Origin: Natronocella acetinitrilica
GTDB lineage: Bacteria > Pseudomonadota > Gammaproteobacteria > Nitrococcales > Aquisalimonadaceae
Direction: 5' to 3'
Assembly (NCBI RefSeq): GCF_024170285.1
Contig: NZ_JALJXV010000006.1
Coordinates: 274,428-338,427 of the forward strand
Length of the DNA: 64,000 bases
Of this stretch, positions 40,746 to 51,400 are shown one piece after another. A program made the position numbers and the translations under genes. The notes beneath the pieces were generated by a model. It was given only the letters and a program-made list of their open reading frames with translations. It ran no database searches and was not told the DNA's origin. How positions within the stretch are numbered: the first letter of the stretch is position 1; each line of letters begins with the position of its first letter.

Positions 40746-42836
40746 TTAATCTCCACTTGCGCCTTTAAATATGTCTACCTTCGTCTCCAGACATCGCCGC
40801 ATGGTCAAGTCGTGGGCTCCGACGCCAAACCACTGATCCGGTTTCTGGTAGAAATCGAGCCCTCGGCCAATCTTGATCACCCAGCCATTGTCGACCCGAA
40901 TCTCCCGGTCGTGAAGGTTCTCGTTGATCAAAACTTTCAGCTCGATATCCAGTTCCAGGAGGCTTTGTTTCAGTTCTTCCATACGCTCGCTGAGGCCCTT
41001 CACGTCGGTATCCGTGTCGTAGCTGGTGGTCAGCACGATCTTCCGTATGGTCGGAGCCTTGATCACGGCCTCGCAGAAACGCACGAAGTTGTGCACCTGG
41101 TGATTGGCCCGGATGTATGGGTCTTCGATTTCCACTAGCTTTGCACCACGCAAATACGGCAGCAGCAGCGCCTCATAACTAAAGCCGGTATCCCCGTAAT
41201 GAATGGTGAAGTGCTTCTCCTCCGGCTCTGGCTCGCCCGGCGGCGGTTCGGTCACGCTCACCTCGGCCGGGACATCGACGATTGGCCTGGGCTCTGGTGC
41301 CCCTGACTCGTGTGACGCCGGGGAAGGCGACCCTTCATCGCCATCCTGGTGGATATTGCGTCGACTAGGCTCTTGCGTCGCCAGAGCGCCCCTGGATTCA
41401 GGGCAGTAGACCACCACCTCCTCGCCCGCCGGATTGAAATAGGAGAGATTAATGCGCGAGAACTCGTCATCGGTCTTGCGCTTGTTCATCTGCTCCTTGA
41501 TGCGACGTCGGGCCTCCACGGCGTAGGCAACGTACTCCTCGAACTCCTCATCGCTGGGCTTGCCATCCGGATGCAGGATTTTGAGGAACGCGCAAACAGT
41601 CTTCTTAATGCCCTTCTCGTCTCGACCCTCCACCGCGTCACCTAGCCTGACCCGGCTCGACACCTCCTCATAGCGATTGGTCTGCTTGAACTGATAATGG
41701 AAGGCTTCGGCCAGGTAGTCGGTGATGAATCCGTAGTTGTTGGTCAGAAACTCACTGCTGTTCTTTGGCATTTCCCAGCCGGGCAGATAGCAGGCAAAGC
41801 GATCCTGAATCGCCAGATCGAACTCCTTCGGCAGCGGTTGGAACAGATCGTACACTTCGGAATTGACGATCTGCTCGACCGAGAGATCCAGATTCCCCAC
41901 ATAGGCCATGGATGCCTGGGCAATGACTTCAACCCCTCGTGAGAAACGCCCGTTCGCCATGAAGTCCTTCATGATCTGGATCGTGTCAGGATCCTTGATC
42001 TTGATTCCACCAACCTCGTCGAATGCCACCGTATCCCAGAAGCCCACCAGACCGATCTTGCGCCGCTGCACGTTGTAGAAGAGCGTGGCCTTGGTGGCCT
42101 GCCCACCGCTAATGAGCGTCGAGTAAGGTGAGAACTCGCTGTAGAAATACGATTTACCGGTCCCCCGCGGCCCTAATTCGATGAAGTTGAAGTTAGGCTC
42201 TATCAATGGCGCCAGGCGAGCAATGAAATGAAACTTCACCCGTTTTGACAACTTGCTCGGCTCCAGCCCCACCGAGCGCAGAATCACATCCAGCCACTGG
42301 TCACGGCTGAATGCCTCGCGACCCTCACGATAGCGATCGTAATCAAAGCGGCTGAGCTGGATTGGCCTGAGATCTTCGACGAAGAAGGCGTAATCGTCGT
42401 CCTCGATCTCGTTGTAGGCAATGGTCACCTCGGCCCAAAGCCCACCCTGCAACAAGCGCTCGTTATCACGATAGAACTTATCGCTGATTGCCACCCGCCG
42501 AGAGTCAAAATTCTCCAACGCCGCCCAGTGCCGACGATCCTTCTCAACGTAGTTGACATGCACCTTGTCGATGAAGCGGTGCTTGCCCTTTGTGGCAACG
42601 CGAGACTGCGCAGCATTCGCCTCATTGGGCCGCACATAGTTATCGCTCAGCGTATCCAGCACGGCTTCCATGCCGGCCTGGATCTCCTCCGGCTCATCGC
42701 TTGCACAGTAGCGTGCCAGCAGGAACTCCAGCACGAAGGTCGGCACGTTCGTGCCCTTCTTGATGCGATGAAGGAGATCCTTTCGCACCACCTTCCCGTC
42801 GAATAATGACGCCAACTGCTGGTCGAGGTTATCCAT
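40746..42836 (-). CDS. brxL: BREX protein BrxL-like AAA+ ATPase with C-terminal MIT_C-like domain
   Basis: This 696-residue protein has the BrxL N-terminal region (KVHVNYVEKDRRHWAALENF), Walker A GPRGTGKSYFYSEF (222-229), VAFDEVGGIKIKD and PGWEMPKNSSEFLTNNYGFI, all strongly BrxL-like to about residue 465. After a Pro/Glu linker (about 490-535), the end does not look like the Lon peptidase of ordinary BrxL. Instead KLVEIEDPYIRANHQVHNFV and LHDREIRVDNGWVIKIGRGL, then DFYQKP, match the MIT C-terminal (MITD1-like, phospholipase D fold) domain. It follows pglZ by three bases as the last BREX gene. Confidence 0.85.
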   Translation of the reverse strand: MDNLDQQLASLFDGKVVRKDLLHRIKKGTNVPTFVLEFLLARYCASDEPEEIQAGMEAVLDTLSDNYVRPNEANAAQSRVATKGKHRFIDKVHVNYVEKDRRHWAALENFDSRRVAISDKFYRDNERLLQGGLWAEVTIAYNEIEDDDYAFFVEDLRPIQLSRFDYDRYREGREAFSRDQWLDVILRSVGLEPSKLSKRVKFHFIARLAPLIEPNFNFIELGPRGTGKSYFYSEFSPYSTLISGGQATKATLFYNVQRRKIGLVGFWDTVAFDEVGGIKIKDPDTIQIMKDFMANGRFSRGVEVIAQASMAYVGNLDLSVEQIVNSEVYDLFQPLPKEFDLAIQDRFACYLPGWEMPKNSSEFLTNNYGFITDYLAEAFHYQFKQTNRYEEVSSRVRLGDAVEGRDEKGIKKTVCAFLKILHPDGKPSDEEFEEYVAYAVEARRRIKEQMNKRKTDDEFSRINLSYFNPAGEEVVVYCPESRGALATQEPSRRNIHQDGDEGSPSPASHESGAPEPRPIVDVPAEVSVTEPPPGEPEPEEKHFTIHYGDTGFSYEALLLPYLRGAKLVEIEDPYIRANHQVHNFVRFCEAVIKAPTIRKIVLTTSYDTDTDVKGLSERMEELKQSLLELDIELKVLINENLHDREIRVDNGWVIKIGRGLDFYQKPDQWFGVGAHDLTMRRCLETKVDIFKGASGD

Positions 42837-42839
42837 GGC

Positions 42840-45365
42840 TTACACTGTGTAGTCCGTTTCAAGATCGATCTGGCTGTGGACGGTGTGCGTTTTTGGGTCT
42901 AACGCCTTCACCTTGAACCTACCTTCAAATTCCAACTGCATCTTGAGCGTTACCTTCACCGAATCGCCCGCGCGCAGTGTCAGCGTCCCCGTTGCCGGAT
43001 TCACCTGAGCACCGGCCCTGACTTCACCGACCACATTGCCACGCTTGTCGTGCGCTTCCAGCAGAATCTCGTAACTTCCTTCGCCGGAGAACATGTCGTC
43101 AGCCTCCACCGCAACGTCGATAACCGGCACTCGCGTGGTAATCCGGGACGCGCCGCTCTTGTATCCGATGGCCACTCGCGCACGCTTCACACTGGGCTGT
43201 TCATGCTGCTTGAGCTGCATCCGTATGACCGGTACAACACACTCCTGCAACGAAACGCCGCCGTGGAAATACTGCAAACCTGAGCGGTAAGCCGCCATGC
43301 TTAACGGCGCCGCAAAACGCGTCATGTCGCCGCGCACACCAAGCCGCTCCGCCTCCATCACCAGGTGGTAATCATCGGCAGAGCCATCACCGAGGGTGCA
43401 GCGGTCATGCACGATCAGCCAGTCTCCGTGCGGCTTGGCTGCCCTGTCTCCAGCACCAGCATGGGTATTCATGAAGAACCCATGATCGGTGACGATCACC
43501 ACCTCATTGAACTTGTGCTTGATTAGACGGTGCACCGCCATCCGGATGCGCTTCAGCGCATTCGTGATTTCCGCTGGCGCTGTCTCAGGGTGGTTTTCAA
43601 AATGACTGTCGATCTCCACTGACCGCAACACCAGAAGGTCGGTCTCCTCACCGATCTCTTGGCCTTTGTTGCGAACAAATTCCTCAAGGCGCATCTCCGC
43701 AAAACGCTGCCCGTAGCGACGCCGGAATACATCCATGCGCTGCGGGACGGATGCAACCGGCTTCCCGTCCAGCAAGGGCATCAAGCCGTCATCACGCCTC
43801 TCTACTTCCAGATAGTCACTCGCGCCCGGAAGCAGGCTCGCCATACCCACGGGCGTCACGCTGGGAAGCTGCGCGAGCGCGTAGTGGAGCTGGATCGCGC
43901 CGTCCTCGGCTAGCTGTTTCTCCAGCGCAACGCCGAGCTCGTAACGAAGCGCATCAACCATCACGTAAGCCACCTTGTGGCCGTTCTGTTTCAGCGCTGG
44001 CGCCACCAAACGATCGAAGACTTCGGAATTGGCCAACATCCCTGGTAATGGCCATCCGGTCTTGGCCAGACGGCGCATGAATACCTGCTGCGCCGCATCG
44101 GCCAGCTTGCCGTAACCTCTGCGGGCACCCTGAATCAACCCGGTCATCTCGGCCGCGGTATCCTGCCACTCGTAGTCAGCCACCGCCTGCTCAAACTCGC
44201 GATGGAGGCGGTCAACTTCCCGCAGATGCCCCACATAAAAGTGCACCAGGGATTCCATGCTCTCGGCATGCTTAGGGAGTTGGCCCTCTAAATCGTCACA
44301 GGCTTGAGATAGAGCCGCTGCCGCCTCTACTAGATACCACTTGGCACGGCTCTCCCCTTTGCCAATCCAGACCGAACGTTCATGCTGGGTAAGAATGAGA
44401 CGCACACGCTCTAGATCACCCTGCTCATAGGCAGCCTTCGCCTGCGCGAGAAACGTCCGCTCCTCGAACGGGAAGGTATCGCGCAAACCAAGATCGGTGA
44501 GCCCTTGGCAATGGGTTGGCAGATCCAGCTCCTGCTCGATTTCTTCGGCTTTTTCGATGTATAGATCCTGGCTGCGGCGATCATTGCGCAGGGCCTCACA
44601 AAGAGCCTCAACGATTGGCCGGGCACTCTGCTGCGCCCGTGGAATATCTTCCAGTGCCTCGGGCAGTTCCCCCGGCAGGTCGAAGGCGAATTCGCTAAAC
44701 AGCACGAATCGCCAAAGCTCCTCCGCAATCGAGGACCAGGTCTTGCCCCGCGTACGTAACTTCAACCCCAATGCTCGGCTGAACAGATCACGCGCTTCAG
44801 CCACCCAGGCATCGTTGGCCTTGAGCGCCTTGAGCTGAGACTCACTTGGCGCCAATACGCTCATTAGAATGTCGCGACTGGATTCCGCGTTCAGTAGCGC
44901 TCTCAGATTCGGCCAGCCAACCCCGCCGCCAACGGCATCAATGACGGCGAAGTCCGGATTCGGGTCATTCACGAACAGTTGTCGGATTTCGTCGGCGTGC
45001 TCGGGTTTCGCCTTCAGGCACAAGGTCTGAAAACTGTCGCCATCTCCATCGGGGAACACAGCGCCGCAGGCTGCGAAAGGAGAGAATGGATCGATTTGTT
45101 TTTGCTCGGGCTCCAGTGGCGCTTCGGCGGGCACATACACCAGGAGGCCGGTCGTTTCACCATGCCCCAGAGACTGCAGTGCCCGCATCGCCTGCTCGCG
45201 GCTTTCGATACTGTTCTCGGTCGCGTCCACCACCAGACATTTCTCTGACGTCAGGCCCTGGCAGAGACTGCGGTAGCGCCGCTGCGGATCGTAAACCACC
45301 ACCACAGAATGCTGACGAAGTCGCTCGGCCAGCACCTGCTCCTGAATGTATGCCTCAATACTCAT
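42840..45365 (-). CDS. pglZ: BREX phosphatase-like protein PglZ (type 1-like)
   Basis: This 841-residue protein carries the PglZ alkaline-phosphatase-fold domain in its second half: VAYVMVDALRYELGVALEKQ (metal Asp), SVTPVGMASLLPG (active Thr/Ser region), DLLVLRSVEIDSH, VVIVTDHGFFMN (metal Asp-His). The N-terminal half binds partners in BREX. ATG 45365 (MSIEAYIQEQVLAERLRQH) is chosen over a start 45 bases earlier because the family begins there. It ends three bases before brxL. A 140-base region with a perfect 16-base inverted repeat separates it from the fic gene, so it may have its own promoter. Confidence 0.9.
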   Translation of the reverse strand: MSIEAYIQEQVLAERLRQHSVVVVYDPQRRYRSLCQGLTSEKCLVVDATENSIESREQAMRALQSLGHGETTGLLVYVPAEAPLEPEQKQIDPFSPFAACGAVFPDGDGDSFQTLCLKAKPEHADEIRQLFVNDPNPDFAVIDAVGGGVGWPNLRALLNAESSRDILMSVLAPSESQLKALKANDAWVAEARDLFSRALGLKLRTRGKTWSSIAEELWRFVLFSEFAFDLPGELPEALEDIPRAQQSARPIVEALCEALRNDRRSQDLYIEKAEEIEQELDLPTHCQGLTDLGLRDTFPFEERTFLAQAKAAYEQGDLERVRLILTQHERSVWIGKGESRAKWYLVEAAAALSQACDDLEGQLPKHAESMESLVHFYVGHLREVDRLHREFEQAVADYEWQDTAAEMTGLIQGARRGYGKLADAAQQVFMRRLAKTGWPLPGMLANSEVFDRLVAPALKQNGHKVAYVMVDALRYELGVALEKQLAEDGAIQLHYALAQLPSVTPVGMASLLPGASDYLEVERRDDGLMPLLDGKPVASVPQRMDVFRRRYGQRFAEMRLEEFVRNKGQEIGEETDLLVLRSVEIDSHFENHPETAPAEITNALKRIRMAVHRLIKHKFNEVVIVTDHGFFMNTHAGAGDRAAKPHGDWLIVHDRCTLGDGSADDYHLVMEAERLGVRGDMTRFAAPLSMAAYRSGLQYFHGGVSLQECVVPVIRMQLKQHEQPSVKRARVAIGYKSGASRITTRVPVIDVAVEADDMFSGEGSYEILLEAHDKRGNVVGEVRAGAQVNPATGTLTLRAGDSVKVTLKMQLEFEGRFKVKALDPKTHTVHSQIDLETDYTV

Positions 45366-45439
45366 AGGGTTGAGTCTTCCATTCCCCATTTGTGTGCCCA
45401 CGCTGACCAAACCTGTTCTCGCTCATGCATGAGCTTCAT

Positions 45440-45485
45440 CTTTATTTGTGGATCACTTAATGCTAAAAATGATCCACAAATAAAG
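45440..45485. promoter_or_regulatory. perfect 16-bp inverted repeat between fic and pglZ
   Basis: CTTTATTTGTGGATCA (45440-45455) and its exact reverse complement (45470-45485) are separated by 14 AT-rich bases. It lies 20 bases after the fic stop and 75 bases before the pglZ start. It may be an operator, or a terminator/attenuator for the upstream part of the operon. Confidence 0.65.
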
Positions 45486-45505
45486 TTCTGATGCAAATGT
45501 ACACC

Positions 45506-46621
45506 TCAAAACGCCGCTGTGCCCTCAGCGATGTTAAGTAACGCTGGGAAACACAGCACCGCCGAACGCCGCCCGCGCGCCTCCACCAGGTCACGCAACA
45601 CAGACTCGCGGCGCAAGAGCGACAAGATGCGTTTTGCCGTCGCCTCGGGAATACTGGCACTTGCCACGAAATCCGAACTCTTGAAGATAGGCCGCTCGAA
45701 AATCCAATCCAGTGCGTGAATGGCGTACTGTGAGCGCGTCAGCTCCGGCAATTCACGCTTCATCCGCTCATAGAGTTCCAGAATCCGCGTTGCACGCTGC
45801 TGGTTCTCTTCGGCCTGGGCTTGAACGGCTATCAGGAAAAAACGACACCAGCCTGTCCAGTCGCTGTCACGTGACACGGCCAACAACCGATCGTAGTACT
45901 CATCACGGTTGGTCTCGAAGAAAGCGCTGATGTAAAACATCGGCCGCTGAATCAGCCCCGACTGCCACATGAATAACGGCACTAGCATGCGGCCGAGGCG
46001 GCCGTTGCCGTCCAAGAAGGGGTGCAGCGCCTCAAACTCGGCATGCAGTATGGCCAACTGCACCAGTTTGTCCGGCACCTCGCCATGAGCATAACGCTCC
46101 CAGGTACTCATCGCATCCGGCAGCTTGTCGGCTGAGATAGGCACAAAGCGCGCCTGCTCGACGCTGCAGCCCGCCGGGCCAATCCAGTTGGGTATGCGGC
46201 GATAGTGACCCGGTGATTTGCCCTGTCCGCGCACACCTGAAAGCAGCACCTTGTGCGCCTCCAGGATTACGCGCTGGGAGAGTGGTAGCTCCTGCAGCAT
46301 GCCCTCCGCATGACGAACGGCGGCGCGATAGTTCTGGATTTCCTGAATATCCGCCCGGCGATCGGCACTGAGGTCCGCCTTATCGCCCTCGGCCTCGTAC
46401 TCAAGCACCTCCCCCATCGTGGCCTGGGTGCCTTCGATGCGCGAGGACAGCACCGCTTCCTGGGTCGTCAGCGGTGAGAGCAGCACCGCCGCATTGGGAA
46501 TCGCTGCCAGGGTCCCGTCATAGCGTGCCACGGCGGCAGAGGCTGGCCCCAGCAACGGGATCAGCAACGACCAGTCGAGCTGCTTCGGCGGAAAATCACC
46601 AAGGTGATAGTGAACCGGCAT
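45506..46621 (-). CDS. Fic-domain protein with C-terminal winged helix
   Basis: This 371-residue protein has the Fic motif HPFLDGNGRLGR in full, so it should transfer AMP or a similar group to a target protein. An N-terminal inhibitory helix with SSRIEGTQ (the S/T-x3-E-G/N motif) is also present, which makes it a class II Fic autoinhibited from its N terminus. The C terminus looks like a winged helix (IFKSSDFVASASIPEATAKRI). ATG 46621 is used; it is four bases after the DUF262 stop. It lies inside the BREX operon between pglX and pglZ, and may be a toxin-like accessory or a regulator of BREX proteins. Confidence 0.9.
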   Translation of the reverse strand: MPVHYHLGDFPPKQLDWSLLIPLLGPASAAVARYDGTLAAIPNAAVLLSPLTTQEAVLSSRIEGTQATMGEVLEYEAEGDKADLSADRRADIQEIQNYRAAVRHAEGMLQELPLSQRVILEAHKVLLSGVRGQGKSPGHYRRIPNWIGPAGCSVEQARFVPISADKLPDAMSTWERYAHGEVPDKLVQLAILHAEFEALHPFLDGNGRLGRMLVPLFMWQSGLIQRPMFYISAFFETNRDEYYDRLLAVSRDSDWTGWCRFFLIAVQAQAEENQQRATRILELYERMKRELPELTRSQYAIHALDWIFERPIFKSSDFVASASIPEATAKRILSLLRRESVLRDLVEARGRRSAVLCFPALLNIAEGTAAF

Positions 46622-46625
46622 GCCC

Positions 46626-48473
46626 TCAGCTCTCCACCTCTGTGGACTCCTGCCACAGCTTATGGAGATCGGGGTGCAGCCCTTCCGCAAGGTACTCGAC
46701 GACCCAGGCAACACGCCGTGCCCGGTCCCTGAGGAAAGCATTGTAATCCTGCTGCAGCCTCTCCCTTTCAGCCTGCTGCTGCAAATCCCCGAATTCGGCC
46801 TTGGCCAGCAGGTCATAATCGATCAGGTGCGTCTTCATGCGCTGGCGCACGGCATCCTCGCCCGCCCAGCCGACCCGCTCTTCCAGATAGGCCAGCGGGT
46901 CCTTACGCCCGATCACACGGTTGGTCTTCCAGGTGATCAAGGCGCAATTCAGCGCCAGAAAGCTGGGGATCTCCGCCTCCTGCAGCAAGGCGTCGGGGAA
47001 CACATGGTGATACTCCCGCTTCTGCAGGTTGTCGTAGGTGGCGGGCTGGTTATCGGCGAAGTCCCGAGCCTCAAGATACGTGGTCACCGCCATAATGCCT
47101 CTGGCTTCGATCCCCTTTGCCTTCGGCCAGCCAGCCGCCATCAACTCATCCGTCGTCGCCAGGGGGTAGTGATCACGATCCAGCACGGGCACCTGCTTGA
47201 TGTGCGTCTCATCAAATTGAAGGTTCTGCAGCACCGCTCGAAGGGCTTTGAAGTCGGCATAGGCCCGCGTCGGTGCTGAGTTTTCGTAACGATCCGTGAA
47301 AAACGCCGACCAGAGATACCGCTGCAGCAGGGTTTCCGCCTTTCCTCGATAATCGCCATCATCGGGGATCAACTGATAACAAGCCGCAATTACTGACAAC
47401 ACAGCATTGGTCGGTAGCCTAGCCGCATCGTATACACCCTGGCTGGCCAGAAAATCCGCCATCCGTTCCAGCCCGCGCTCAAGATGCCCCCAGTTGTCCA
47501 CGAGCACCTGTTTGTTCATCTCAATCATGCCGCGGTTGTTCGGCACCTTGTCCTGCAGCAGTGCGGAGGTCGAGAGAATCAGATCCCGTAGCTCGGCGTA
47601 GCGCTTGGCATGGGGGCAATGGGCATCAAGCATGGCCTCCAGATCGTGCAAGGAATTGCCTGCCACGCTTTCCACTTCAGCAACAATGATGTCGTACAGG
47701 GAAAGCGGCTTGCTGTTGGTGTTCATGTTGATGAACACCTGCAATGCCACTTCCTTCGGCGTTGACGACGGCAAAGCCAGGTAGGGAAGGTTGAAATGGG
47801 TCACACGCTCTCTCAGGCGATTAATCTCGCCCTTTAGCTTCTCCTGTCGCTCCATATAGGCTTCGAGCTTCTGGTAGGCGTCATCCTCACTGCCGGCGGG
47901 CTTAAGGTGGCTCGTTGCTTTCGCTAGCCAATCGGAAATTTCCGGACTCATATCGCCCGGGCGAAGCAGTGATATGGGGAACAATCCTCTCTCGAGAATA
48001 TACCGAGGGTCATCCGCCCAGAGCGGCATACGCCGCCCCTGCTTGTCATACCAGCGAGGCTTCAAGAAAACCTGCACATCCTCGCCAGGCGCACCCGACT
48101 GCGTATCAAACTCGGGGTGATAAACGAAGAACGTTTCATACTCGTAGTTGTTGTGCATCGCCCGCCAGAAGGCCGTCAGGCGTTGCTGGCCATCCAAAAG
48201 ATGCTGGGTCACCGTCCCCTGCGTCGCGGGTTTTGCGCCGCTGATATAGCGGGACACAAACTTCTCATTCTGATTACCGTCAACCTGCAGAATCAGCACC
48301 ACTCCCATCGGCAGATTGTTAATCACGGTATCCAAAAAACTTGTGATTCTGTTGCGGTCCCAAGCTTCCATTCTCTGGAAGCGCGGCAGCTTGATCGAGC
48401 CGCGCTGGATATCGTGAAACCATTCGCCAAGGCTGCGATCATGCGCCTTGCTGGACTGCACCATGATGCTCAT
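46626..48473 (-). CDS. DUF262/GmrSD-like protein embedded in the BREX operon
   Basis: This 615-residue protein has the DUF262 (GmrS) domain with the nucleotide-binding DGQQRLTAF motif near residue 93 and FINMNTNSKPLSLYDI, plus a DUF1524/HNH-like C-terminal part with KREYHHVFPDALL and NRVIGRKDPLAYLEERVG. Such proteins are modification-dependent nucleases; BrxU in other BREX islands is of this type. Its ATG overlaps the pglX stop by four bases, so the two are translationally coupled. It probably attacks phages with modified DNA that escape BREX. Confidence 0.87.
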   Translation of the reverse strand: MSIMVQSSKAHDRSLGEWFHDIQRGSIKLPRFQRMEAWDRNRITSFLDTVINNLPMGVVLILQVDGNQNEKFVSRYISGAKPATQGTVTQHLLDGQQRLTAFWRAMHNNYEYETFFVYHPEFDTQSGAPGEDVQVFLKPRWYDKQGRRMPLWADDPRYILERGLFPISLLRPGDMSPEISDWLAKATSHLKPAGSEDDAYQKLEAYMERQEKLKGEINRLRERVTHFNLPYLALPSSTPKEVALQVFINMNTNSKPLSLYDIIVAEVESVAGNSLHDLEAMLDAHCPHAKRYAELRDLILSTSALLQDKVPNNRGMIEMNKQVLVDNWGHLERGLERMADFLASQGVYDAARLPTNAVLSVIAACYQLIPDDGDYRGKAETLLQRYLWSAFFTDRYENSAPTRAYADFKALRAVLQNLQFDETHIKQVPVLDRDHYPLATTDELMAAGWPKAKGIEARGIMAVTTYLEARDFADNQPATYDNLQKREYHHVFPDALLQEAEIPSFLALNCALITWKTNRVIGRKDPLAYLEERVGWAGEDAVRQRMKTHLIDYDLLAKAEFGDLQQQAERERLQQDYNAFLRDRARRVAWVVEYLAEGLHPDLHKLWQESTEVES

Positions 48474-51400
48474 TCACTGCTCCCTGTGCTTTTCCTCCGC
48501 CCAATCGTCTTCTTGGACGCCGGCTCTTGTTCGACGTAGAGGCGCTCCAGGTCGTGGGCGATGGCAAGCGACTTGTCGGTAACGCACTTCTCGCGCACCC
48601 GCTCCGGCCAGTAGGCCATGGCCAGATGGGCCCAGTCGTAGTCACCCTGCTCAAGCTTGTCCCAGGTATCTTTAAGAACTTTTTGCCAAGGCTTAAAGTC
48701 AATCAACTTCCATAATGGCGCTGCCGAAATCTGCACTCCATCATTAACATTGGGCCGATATTTCTCCGCGATCTCCAAGAGCTCATCGCGAAATTCAGCC
48801 AACTCCTCACGCAATCCTTTAATTCTCTCAACCTCCTTGGAGGTCGAGACGCCAAGGCTACCAGAATTCGAAATAATGTCTCGAACATCACTATCTATCT
48901 GATGAAGCCTTGGGTTAACAAAATCATTTATAGCCACATATAAAGTCTGACTCGTGACATTTCTAAAATAAATCCACAAAGAGTAGCTTCCCGATCTCGT
49001 GGAAATCTGCCAATAAAGTGGCGCAGCTTTTTTCGCTGCAGTACAGTCCCTTACATGCTGGCTAAAAAACTTCTCTCTCAGATAGTGATCATAACCCTTA
49101 CTATCACCAAGACCACTCGCCGCTTCTGACAAAAGAGTTGATGAATCAAAACCTAGATAGCAAGACGTAACATCCAAAACGCGCTTATAAATATTATCAG
49201 ACTGGTTTGCATCACCAGATAAAATACCTATTTCCAGCGCGTCTATTTCTCTTTCTTTTGAACCCCCTCTACAGAAAGAGCCTCCACATGAGCACGAAAA
49301 CTTGTACCTTTTAAAAGCCATGCTCAATGCATATGAGAATATTTTACTCGCTAGACCAGGGGCGTCATCAACCTTGAAAAGAGGGTGAACCATATCCTCG
49401 ATAACTTCAACAACAGATTCTTCTAAAGAAGAAAGATCACCTTCACTAACATCACCTGTGTAAGCATATAGTCTTCTTATAAATTTATCCAACTCCCCTT
49501 TCAGGATCCGATACTCATTTTCAGCCTTTAATTTTACATCATAGATCACACCCACAAACTGATCGAAATCATTTACTTTTGGAAAAGCAGACTCAAGATA
49601 AAAATCCGGACACATCTCATCGTATGCCTGCAAACCATGCAGCAACCTAACTATCTCTTTAGAGCGCGAGCAAATAAACTCAAAGTCATCATTTTCAGCA
49701 TTTGGGAAAGGAACAGACTTTATATAACCAAGCTCGTACTTAAGAGTCTGCCCATCACCTCTCGTACCTCGCGGCATAAGAAGACTCAAAAGAGAGAGAT
49801 ATGTCGGACTGTTGAGAACAGCCAAGCTATAATAATTCCCCTCTGGATTCTCATCAATAATTGCCGGCCCCGAATTTCCAAAAACTGAGCCTTCAGGCAG
49901 AATCCAAAAACTACCAACTTTGTGAGGCCGTGATGACCATGTCACTCCTGGCTGAAAATATTTATCGTAGCCATTTAGTTGTGCAGTCCAGTGTGGAGAA
50001 AAACCTTTCTTAGCACGATAATCAACAAGAAAATACTTTAACTCCTTAGCCGACTCTTTCCAATTAATCCTTATCAAAAAGTTACCTACAAAAGGCTGAT
50101 AAGTTCCGGCCTTTGAAATATTTTGGTAGCCTTGTTCTCCTTCGACTTCCCACCAAAGCCTAGTAAACCTAAAATCATCTTGAGTGACAGCACCAATATA
50201 CCCATCTCTTGCCCCATCACTGATCAATACACCTTTTGAAAAAAGCCCGAGAATCTCTGGCGACACCCAATAAATAAAGGGGGACCTTTTTATGCTAGAA
50301 AATAAAGTTATATCGATTTCATAAAATGAAAAACTTCTGACAAGATGTAGAATGGCATTCTCACCACCTTTCGCTTCTAAGCCTCTCACATCCCCGAAAT
50401 ATGATTTTTTACGATCAGAATGGAAGCAGACTGCACTTGTTTCTACAAGAGCGTCCAGCACACCCTGCCCAAGGTCAACAAAATGCGCACTCCCAACCCT
50501 TTCTATCAATCTTTCACGCCAAGCTGTCAAGTAAGTTAAAAAATAAGGGGTTCTGGTCATCAAAACCCCTACCGAACCTCCTTGAGTCAACTCAAGTGCA
50601 CGATCAACAAAAGCAGTAGACACATCATGCTTAGCACCAGGATAGATCTTTTTATCTAAGAGCTTATCAGCTGCGACGGTGTCACCAAACGGCGGGTTCA
50701 TGACTACCACATCAAAGACCGCTCGACAGAGATCAATCATCCTCAGGCCCTGCAGGGCATCCTGGGCAAAAAGGCGGCTCTGGTAGGTGGCGCCGGCTTC
50801 CTCGGAGAACTCGACCAGGGCCCGGCGCAGGCGCTCCTCGGCCTTCTGCCAGGTCTCCTGCTCCTGCTCGGCGAAGAGGTCGCTGCCCTTGCCCACATAG
50901 ACCTGACGAATCAGCGCAGGGAGCTCCTTCTCGGCGCGCAGCAGCACGCCTAGTTCGGGCAGGCCCTTGAGCATCTGCAGGGTCTTCTCGAAGAGCTCGG
51001 CATCCTGGCGATCCAGGCGGGCCATTAAGGCCTCGCGGAGTTCCTTCTCGGCGGGCGGGGCCACCGCGGCGATGACGTTGCCCTGCCCAACATCCGGGCG
51101 CTCCATGGCCTGCACACCGCCCTCGTGCCAGGCGCGCTGGGCGCGCAGCCACAGCGCCAGCGAGGCGATTTGGGCGGCGCGGGGGTCGATATCCACCCCA
51201 AAGATGTTGTGCTCGATGATCAGTCGCGGCACGTCACGCAGCAGGGCCTCTTCATCGGCATAGGTATGGCAGAGCGGTTCGAAACCCGCCTCCGGCTGGG
51301 TGGAGACGTCCAGCGAGCCGGGGCCGTGCTGCTGTTCCCGCTGCCAGGCATCGCGGTAGATCTGCAGAAAGAGATCGAAGGCGTAGAGGCCGAAGTGCAT

